A stretch of DNA of 18,248 nt from Tiamatella sp964451715. Its GTDB lineage: Archaea > Thermoproteota > Thermoprotei_A > Sulfolobales > Acidilobaceae. The DNA lies in the NCBI GenBank assembly GCA_964451715.1, contig CAYVIZ010000025.1:1-18248 (forward strand), written 5' to 3'. The notes below the pieces were generated by a model that was not told the origin of the DNA, ran no database searches, and worked only from the letters and a program-made list of their open reading frames with translations. The position numbers and the translations under genes are program-made. Numbering within the stretch: the stretch's first letter is position 1; every line of letters starts with the position of its first letter. Shown here in pieces: positions 13,681 through 18,248 of the stretch.

Positions 13681-14448
13681 CTACTCGCCTCCCGACACCA
13701 CGAGCACCTCCCCCGTTATATAGGGATGCACCGCCATGAACACTATAGCCTCCGCAACCTCTTCCGGACTACCGATCTTCTGAAGGGGTATCTTCCTAGC
13801 CCTCTCCTCCAGATTCGGTATACCCTCCCTCACCATATCGGTAAGCGTCAAACCCGGCGCTACAGCATTAACCCTTATACCCTGGGGAGCCAGCTCCATA
13901 GCAAGGCTAAGCGTGAAGCCTATAAGCGCCGCCTTAGCAGTTGCATAGGCGACCCTCCCCGGGCCAGGCGCGGGCTTAACGCCTACAATACTAGAGACGT
14001 TAACTATGCCAGCCCCCCTCCCCATATGGGGGAGGGCTAGCCTAGTCACGTTCATAGCACCCAGGACATGAGTATTTATCATCTCCATCCAGTCACTTGG
14101 CCCAGTCTCTATGAAGGGCTTCAACTTGAATACACCCGCGTTGTTAACCAGGTAATCAATCCTCCCGAAAGCCTCTACAGTCTCCCTCACAAGCTTCTCC
14201 GCCTCATCCCAGCGGGATACATCAGCCCCAACCACGATAGCCTCCACACCATACTCCCGAGCCCTACCGGCAACCTCCAACGCCTTCTCAAGGCTCCTCC
14301 TATAGTTAACGACAACGTTCACGCCACGCCTAGCGAAGGCCAAAACCGTACTAGCACCTATACCCCGAGAGGATCCAGTGACAAGGGCTACTCTCCCCTT
14401 CAAATCATAGAAGGAACCCGGCAATCCCCCTTTCACCCTCACAAACAA
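13681..14448 (-). CDS. Short-chain dehydrogenase/reductase, FabG-like
   Basis: This is a classical NAD(P)-dependent SDR with a Rossmann fold: TGSSRGIG cofactor loop at 24-31, NNAG at 102-105, Asn125, catalytic Ser152/153 in VNVSS, and the Tyr168-x-x-x-Lys172 pair in YATAK. The end HPYITGEVLVVSGGE is the usual SDR C-terminus. Archaea lack fatty-acid synthase, so the FabG label describes similarity only; the natural substrate is unknown. The start is uncertain. A minus-strand TATA box at 14463-14471 predicts transcription near 14441, downstream of the TTG at 14448, which favours a leaderless GTG at 14442 or the TTG at 14424, eight bases after GGTGA. Typical SDRs also begin close to LKGRVALVTG, consistent with a shorter form. 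Confidence 0.9.
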   Translation of the reverse strand: MFVRVKGGLPGSFYDLKGRVALVTGSSRGIGASTVLAFARRGVNVVVNYRRSLEKALEVAGRAREYGVEAIVVGADVSRWDEAEKLVRETVEAFGRIDYLVNNAGVFKLKPFIETGPSDWMEMINTHVLGAMNVTRLALPHMGRGAGIVNVSSIVGVKPAPGPGRVAYATAKAALIGFTLSLAMELAPQGIRVNAVAPGLTLTDMVREGIPNLEERARKIPLQKIGSPEEVAEAIVFMAVHPYITGEVLVVSGGE

Positions 14449-14462
14449 GACTAAGATTACTA

Positions 14463-14471
14463 TTATATATA
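14463..14471 (-). promoter_or_regulatory. TATA box of the SDR gene
   Basis: The A/T-only run TTATATATA centres near 14467 and predicts a start of transcription near 14441 on the minus strand. This argues for a translation start inside the longest frame. Confidence 0.5.
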
Positions 14472-14479
14472 GAATATTC

Positions 14480-14945
14480 CGTGCTTCATAAAATTAAAAC
14501 CTTATCAAATCATAATACAAACCATTCCATATATTAAAACAGTCAAAAGAAGAATCGGACAGAGCATCAGTAAGTCCCTTTCTTTAGGAGTACCACCCAT
14601 ACACTGCTAGTGAAACCAACACTAGGCAATCTAGAATCAAAAACGGGATTACCCAAATTATAAAGAGAGGACACCTAGAGGTTTTATAGAACTTCATGAT
14701 TACTACAGCTATATTCCAGAGGTTTATCCACTGAGACAATAGGTCAGCCGGTATAATGGGAGCCTATAGGAATATGGAAATAGTAAACACCTGCTCTGAA
14801 AACCAAGGACTTATAAACCTTGTTTCTCCAGTAGAAACCATAAAATGGGAACATTCTTCGTAAATACTTATCACTAGGGATATTATTTAATAATCTGGAA
14901 ACACTGGTTAGGAAAAAGGCTAATTGCTCCAACACACATAGTATC
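14480..14945. other. AT-rich stretch without a convincing gene; possible decayed coding remnant
   Basis: No full-length gene is visible here. One plus-strand frame runs from 14549 to a TAA at 14861-14863 with only three internal stops (TAG, TAG, TGA), its longest open part being 14735-14860 (begins DNRSAGIMGAY, ends IKWEHSS). A 63-codon frame on the minus strand (14744-14935) is also open and aromatic-rich, but has no supporting context. A hairpin TGCTAGTG / CACTAGGCA (14605-14628, one bulge) sits in the middle. The stretch could be the remains of a transposon or transferred gene next to the toxin-antitoxin pair; I cannot identify it. Confidence 0.3.
14882..14894. promoter_or_regulatory. Palindromic TATA region ahead of vapB
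   Basis: ATTATT-T-AATAAT is a perfect short palindrome that also reads as a TATA box, predicting transcription near 14914. Toxin-antitoxin operons commonly repress themselves at such sites; this is inference here. Confidence 0.4.
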
Positions 14946-14961
14946 CAGACGGGGGCTGGAA

Positions 14962-15165
14962 TTGTCTAAGGTTATTAGGGCTAGGTATGAGAGGGGCGTA
15001 TTAAGGCTCTTAGAACCCATAGAGCTCAGAGAAGGTGAGGAAGTTCTAGTCCGAGTGGAAAGAGTTGAGGAAAGGAGGAGGATTATCGAGGAGTTTTATG
15101 GGAAACGTGGTTCGGCATCAAAAGAGTTGCTTGACGAGTTCATGCTTGAGGCTGAGGCACAGTGA
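14962..15165 (+). CDS. vapB: VapB-type antitoxin (DUF104/AF2212-like)
   Basis: The 67-aa protein begins SKVIRARYERGVLRLLEPIELREGEEVLVRVER, the beta-hairpin signature of DUF104 antitoxins, followed by a charged helix (about 36-66) that would wrap around the toxin. It would neutralise the PIN-domain ribonuclease encoded next. The TTG start follows GGGGGCTGGAA, an adequate Shine-Dalgarno region. Its TGA overlaps the GTG of the toxin by four bases, the usual coupled arrangement. The gene looks intact although its partner toxin is interrupted. Confidence 0.85.
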   Translation: MSKVIRARYERGVLRLLEPIELREGEEVLVRVERVEERRRIIEEFYGKRGSASKELLDEFMLEAEAQ

Positions 15166-15611
15166 TACTGCTAGACGCTAACGCCATCGTGTATTACCTA
15201 CACCGTGTGGAGCCTTATGCCTCTAAGGTAAAATAGGTACTAGCTGAGAGAGAAAACATAGCAGTCACCCTCAGGATAGTTGATGAGGTAGTTTTCACCC
15301 TCATACGGCTCGAAGCTTGGAGAAGGCTAGGGATAAGGAAACTAGACCAGCTACGAGAACATATAAGAAAACATGGCCTGAAAGGGTTCAATGATTTAAT
15401 AAAAGATGTTGAGGAGATGATAGATAAACTTGGAATAATTGTTTTAGAAGACAAGGGCGGTCTCACAGAACTTCTAGAAACCGTGAGGAGGTACAGCCTC
15501 TTACCAGGAGATGCCCTAATTGCAATAACTGCAAGACACTACGGCATAAGCACTATAGCTACTTTTGACGATGACTTCAAGCGAATCCCATGGCTCAAAG
15601 TAATTCCTTAA
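15162..15611 (+). pseudogene. vapC: VapC PIN-domain toxin interrupted by an in-frame TAG
   Basis: Read through from GTG 15162 this is a 149-codon VapC-like PIN ribonuclease with the full set of metal-binding acids: Asp5 (LLDAN), Glu42 (VDEV), Asp117 (PGDALIAITA) and Asp136 (ATFDDDF). Codon 25 is TAG (15234-15236). There is no frameshift and no second stop before TAA 15609-15611, so the damage is a single base change and probably recent. The first downstream ATG is codon 86, and a protein made from there (15417-15611) would lack Asp5 and Glu42 and should be inactive. Pyrrolysine decoding is not known in Crenarchaeota. A sequencing error is the main alternative. Confidence 0.8.
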
Positions 15612-15716
15612 CTCTTGAAGGAGAGATTATCAACAGGACTATCCCCGGTGAAGTGAGAACTAACCTAGATTCTTAACTGGATTTAGAGTTGCAACTCTAC
15701 TCTTCAGAAAGGACAG

Positions 15717-15727
15717 ACTTTATATAG
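15717..15727 (+). promoter_or_regulatory. TATA box upstream of the full-length EamA gene
   Basis: CTTTATATAGG predicts transcription near 15748, at the palindrome 15741-15750. A second TATA-like run (GAATATTTTATTC, 15774-15786) lies closer to the gene and could act instead. Confidence 0.45.
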
Positions 15728-15731
15728 GGGT

Positions 15732-15763
15732 ATTTGGGTGGCGGGCCCGCGGGGGATTTGGGT
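15732..15763. promoter_or_regulatory. GC palindrome flanked by direct repeats
   Basis: The self-complementary GCGGGCCCGC (15741-15750) lies between two identical copies of ATTTGGGT (15732-15739 and 15756-15763). It sits at the expected transcription start of the EamA gene, so it may be a regulator site. No regulator gene is adjacent. Confidence 0.4.
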
Positions 15764-15825
15764 TTATGGTGTTGAATATTTTATTCTAGAGGGCTGGAAC
15801 CAGGTTATTATCCGGGTTCTGTGTA

Positions 15826-16638
15826 GTGGAATGGCAGTTGTATGCTTTGCTGGTGTTTCTGGGATATGGGTTTGGGAATAGCTTGGTTAAGGAGGCTAAT
15901 GTCAGGGGTCTAGATGCTGGTGTCTTCATATTTCATAGCTATCTGGCGGCGACGATTGTATTATTGCCCTTCTCTCTGGGGGATGGCGTGTCACTGTATG
16001 ATGTAGTGGTGGGTGTAGCGGCGGGTTTGCTCGTGTCGTTTGCCAGCGTGTCGGCTTACCGTGCGGTGGGGCTTCTGGGGGGTATTACCGTGTTTCCCCT
16101 AGTTAACCTGTCATACCTGCTGAGCCTCCTCTACGGTGTCTTGCTCTTAGGAGAGAACGTTAAGCCCGTTAACATTGTAGGACTGCCCTTCGCTGCTGTG
16201 TCGTTGCTCCTCCTAGCTGAGAGGCCTTCGAGAATTACGGGTAGGGGCCTGCTCTACTTGGGCACGGCCTTCCTAGGCTACGGGTTCACCGACATAGTTT
16301 TAAAGACGTATTATAGGATGGCCGGTGAACCTCATAGTATGACGCTTTCACTGGTAATCGACTTGACCGTTACTCTACACTTAGCCCTATCCAGCCCTGG
16401 GAGAGGGCTTGGCAGGGTTAGCTGGCTAGCTCTGTTGAACGGGTTGCTGCTCGCTGTAAGTACTATAAGCCTGGTTAAAGCGCTTAGCAGCGGCCCGGTG
16501 AGCCTTGTTTCTCCTATAGCAAAGCTCAACACTGTTATACCGGTTGTCTACAGTATGGCTAGGGGGGAGACATACGACTCGGAGACTGTCTTGTCCGCTC
16601 TTCTAGCCGTGACGGCTGTATTACTGCTTTCGATATAA
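15826..16638 (+). CDS. EamA family (DMT superfamily) transporter
   Basis: This 270-aa integral membrane protein has two EamA repeats and about ten hydrophobic segments. Repeat 1 runs about 3-130 (GYGFGNSLVKEAN near the start, LLLGENVKPVNIVGL near its end); repeat 2 runs about 140-270 (FLGYGFTDIVLKTYY, then SGPVSLVSPIAKLNTVIPVVYSM). Members export or import small metabolites such as amino acids or sugars; the substrate here cannot be told. The GTG start has only a weak GGGT upstream. The coding strand is unusually G/T-rich (26 G and 14 C in bases 16021-16080), unlike the A/C-rich MATE gene 50 bases downstream, suggesting a different origin or mutational history. Confidence 0.88.
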   Translation: MEWQLYALLVFLGYGFGNSLVKEANVRGLDAGVFIFHSYLAATIVLLPFSLGDGVSLYDVVVGVAAGLLVSFASVSAYRAVGLLGGITVFPLVNLSYLLSLLYGVLLLGENVKPVNIVGLPFAAVSLLLLAERPSRITGRGLLYLGTAFLGYGFTDIVLKTYYRMAGEPHSMTLSLVIDLTVTLHLALSSPGRGLGRVSWLALLNGLLLAVSTISLVKALSSGPVSLVSPIAKLNTVIPVVYSMARGETYDSETVLSALLAVTAVLLLSI

Positions 16639-16687
16639 TAAAATAGAGGGAACCACTAAAGGATAGCAGGGGAGGAGCGGAGCCAGG

Positions 16688-18037
16688 GTGGCCGGTGCCT
16701 TCGATGTGAAGAGATACCGCTACGCAGTGCAGGCGATAAGGATAGGCTGGCCCCTCGTCATCGTAGAGTCCCTGGATAGCATCGTCTCTATAACAGACAC
16801 ATTCTTCGTATCAAGGCTGGGAGACAACGCCATAGCGGCAGTAGGGCTAAGCTCCTACCTACTATGGCTCCTCGGAGTATTCGGGTCACTCTACTATGTA
16901 GGCGTCATGGTCCTCGTATCCCAAGCGTTCGGCGCAAGAGACTATGAGAGAGCCGGGAAAGTGTTCGGCGAGTCGCTCTCCGCCACCATACTACTCTCAC
17001 TGCCAGTATCCATCACAGGCTACACGCTATCAAGCAGCCTCATACAATTCCTAGGCGGCAGCGGGGAAGTCCTACGCCTCGGCGCCGGATACATGAGGAT
17101 AAGGAGCCTAGGCCTGGTATTCTGGTTCACACTACTAGTATACGACGCCGCCTTCAGAGGCTCAGGCATAACCAAGCCCCTACTACTATCATCAACCACC
17201 GCAGCCACACTAAACATAATACTCGACCCACTACTCATATACGGCATAATACTACCCCCACTAGGAGTGAAGGGGGCAGCCCTAGCATCAATAGCATCCA
17301 TAGCCGTAGGAGCAATCATAAACTCCCTCCTCGCCTCAAGAGTACTCGGCTTCAACCCCCTGCCTAAGCCCCCGGGGAGGGACGCCCTACTAGCCGCGAG
17401 ACTAGGATTCCCCGCCCTAGTAGAGCGCGTCGTCTTCGCCGGCGGGAACAACGTCTACATGAAGTCCATAAGCAGGTGCGGGGCAAAAGCCATAGCAGCC
17501 CACACAATAGGCGTGAGAATAGAATCCATAGCATACATGCCGGCATTCGCCATAAGCACGGCAGCCTCCAGCATAATAGGCAACCTAGTAGGAGGAGGCA
17601 AGAAGGAGGAGGCCCGGAGAGCTGGCTTCGAGGTAGCAGGGGTCTCCGCCCTCCTAATGCTAGCCGTAGGCCTACTACTGGTAGCCACATCACCCTACGC
17701 CCCCGCCGTATTCACCACAGACCAAGCGACAAGGAGGATGGCGATGATATACCTAATACTAGCAGGAATATCAGAACCCGGCCTAGGAGTAGTAATGACC
17801 CTGGGAGGAGCAATAAGAGGAGCAGGAGAAACCAGGATCCCCACAATAGTAAACCTACTCAGCCTCTACCTAGCCCGGGTAACACCAGCATACATACTAG
17901 GAGGAAAAATAACACTCCTACACACATGCCCACTAACCCAGTGGATATTCATGGACATAGACATACTCACAAGAACAATCCTATTCCTATACATATACCA
18001 CAAATTCATACACAAACTAGCCCACAAAATAGTATAA
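16688..18037 (+). CDS. MATE family efflux transporter
   Basis: This 449-aa polytopic membrane protein matches the multidrug and toxic compound extrusion family in length and pattern (about 12 segments). Recognisable parts are the N-terminal ESLDSIVSITDTFFVSRLGDNAIAAVGL, a VLVSQAFGARDYERAGKVFGES loop, AAFRGSGITKPLL, and in the second half SIIGNLVGGGKKEEARR and LGGAIRGAGETRIP. It would expel cations or drugs using Na+ or H+. The last 45 residues (from YILGG) fit the family less well, though MDIDILTRTILFLYIY is still membrane-like. The GTG start follows GGAGGAG at 16671-16677, and an own TATA-like run (16633-16646) overlaps the end of the preceding gene. The coding strand becomes very G-poor near the 3' end (15 G against 44 C in bases 17881-18037). 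Confidence 0.9.
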   Translation: MAGAFDVKRYRYAVQAIRIGWPLVIVESLDSIVSITDTFFVSRLGDNAIAAVGLSSYLLWLLGVFGSLYYVGVMVLVSQAFGARDYERAGKVFGESLSATILLSLPVSITGYTLSSSLIQFLGGSGEVLRLGAGYMRIRSLGLVFWFTLLVYDAAFRGSGITKPLLLSSTTAATLNIILDPLLIYGIILPPLGVKGAALASIASIAVGAIINSLLASRVLGFNPLPKPPGRDALLAARLGFPALVERVVFAGGNNVYMKSISRCGAKAIAAHTIGVRIESIAYMPAFAISTAASSIIGNLVGGGKKEEARRAGFEVAGVSALLMLAVGLLLVATSPYAPAVFTTDQATRRMAMIYLILAGISEPGLGVVMTLGGAIRGAGETRIPTIVNLLSLYLARVTPAYILGGKITLLHTCPLTQWIFMDIDILTRTILFLYIYHKFIHKLAHKIV

Positions 18038-18049
18038 CAAAGACAACAC

Positions 18050-18125
18050 CGAAAAAGAGGGCGCCAGCCTTCGGAGCCGGATGTCCGAGGCCTCTATCCC
18101 CACGGGCTCAGTCGTCATGTTACGT
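18050..18125. ncRNA. Candidate structured RNA or tiny minus-strand gene in a GC-rich island
   Basis: A GC-rich block interrupts AT-rich DNA. On the plus strand AGAG (18056-18059) pairs with CTCT (18092-18095), and inside it GCCT-T-CGGA (18067-18075) pairs with TCCG-AGGC (18084-18091), leaving an eight-base loop and an asymmetric internal loop. The minus strand folds equally well, has a TATA-like AAATACAAAG near 18150, ends in a T5 run (complement of 18052-18056), and also opens with an ATG frame from 18118 reading MTTEPVGIEASDIR and continuing into the end of the MATE gene. Strand and class cannot be decided by eye. Confidence 0.35.
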
Positions 18126-18138
18126 GAAAAATCTTTGT

Positions 18139-18162
18139 GTGTCTTTTTTCTTTGTATTTTTT
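18139..18162 (+). terminator. Double T-run, likely terminator of the MATE transcript
   Basis: Two runs of six T separated by CTTTGTA-like bases (18143-18148 and 18157-18162) form the strongest oligo-T signal in the window, about 105 bases past the MATE stop. The second run may double as a TATA-like element for the possible gene at 18184. Confidence 0.5.
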
Positions 18163-18183
18163 CTGGGAAAAGCTGGCACGCCA

Positions 18184-18248
18184 GTGGAGAGGCATACTCG
18201 TTCAGATAAGCTAGACATGGATGATGAAACAGGAATTAAACGCTACGC
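18184..18248 (+). CDS. Possible 5' end of a gene cut by the window edge
   Basis: From GTG 18184 (or the in-frame ATG 18217) a frame is open to the last base, reading VERHTRSDKLD then MDDETGIKRY. A TGTATTTTTT sequence about 26 bases before the GTG could be its TATA box, which would make the mRNA leaderless. Only 21 codons are visible and no family can be named. Confidence 0.3.
   Translation, partial: MERHTRSDKLDMDDETGIKRY

Noticed and set aside
14744..14935. A 63-codon minus-strand frame rich in aromatic residues
   Set aside because: No clear Shine-Dalgarno, no recognisable family and an AT-rich gap as context; not strong enough to call a gene.
15234..15236. TAG in vapC read as pyrrolysine
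   Set aside because: Pyrrolysine systems are known from methanogens and some bacteria, not from Crenarchaeota, and VapC does not use it; a mutation or sequencing error is simpler.
17020..17693. Minus-strand frames under the MATE gene, rich in Leu, Cys and Arg or in Ala and Ser
   Set aside because: They are shadows of a clear membrane-protein gene; their composition mirrors the A/C-rich codons on the other strand.
18173..18184. CTGGC-AC-GCCAG inverted repeat near the right edge
   Set aside because: The two-base spacer is too tight for an RNA hairpin and there is no flanking context to support an operator.

Overview
The window looks like chromosomal DNA of a hyperthermophilic crenarchaeon (Thermoproteota), most likely Desulfurococcales or a close relative. 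The evidence is an Alba/Sac10b protein with the Sulfolobus-type Lys16-Lys17 motif, an archaeal TmcA, archaeal TATA-type promoters, heavy use of ATA and AGG/AGA codons, and rare ATG starts: only three of about eighteen genes clearly begin with ATG, the rest with TTG or GTG. I cannot name the species from sequence alone. No tRNA, rRNA, CRISPR array or intact insertion sequence is visible.

Layout. 1-4384: a very large RecQ-like helicase whose reading frame is open to the left edge, so its start and any upstream operon are unseen. 4388-4828 (-): a PadR regulator, convergent with the helicase and divergent from tmcA (4999-7488), the tRNA cytidine acetyltransferase; a clean inverted repeat lies in the shared intergenic region. 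7483-9203: a 120-aa unknown protein (-), then a two-gene unit of a membrane-anchored 101-aa protein and a TtuA/Ncs6-type tRNA-thiolation ATPase. 9296-9589: alba, with a perfect palindrome between its TATA box and start codon. 9760-10560 (-): a nitrilase-superfamily amidohydrolase. 10704-11828: a PhoH-type ATPase fused to two KH-like modules. 11825-12163 (-) and 12261-12647 (+): a small unknown protein and a two-CBS protein fired from one symmetric divergent promoter. 12700-12780: a GC-rich island that resembles a box C/D small RNA. 12915-13103: a small zinc-ribbon protein whose ribosome-binding site and start codon sit in a GAAA-capped hairpin. 13261-14448: a half-size EamA membrane protein and, convergent with it, a FabG-like reductase.

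14449-15825 is the accessory-looking part: about 500 AT-rich bases with no convincing gene, then a VapB/VapC pair in which the VapC PIN toxin carries an in-frame TAG at codon 25 but is otherwise intact. 15826-18037 holds a full-length EamA transporter and a MATE exporter with sharply opposite G/C skew on the same strand. 18050-18125 is another GC-rich structured island (candidate ncRNA or tiny minus-strand gene), and a possible partial gene runs off the right edge from 18184.

Functionally, several genes converge on RNA: TmcA (ac4C), the tRNA thiolation ATPase, Alba (nucleic-acid coating), PhoH-KH and the candidate sRNAs. There is no large operon; most genes have their own promoter, often with a short palindrome. 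The best candidates for something not well described are the giant RecQ-like helicase, the PhoH-KH protein, and the non-coding structures at 12700 and 18060.
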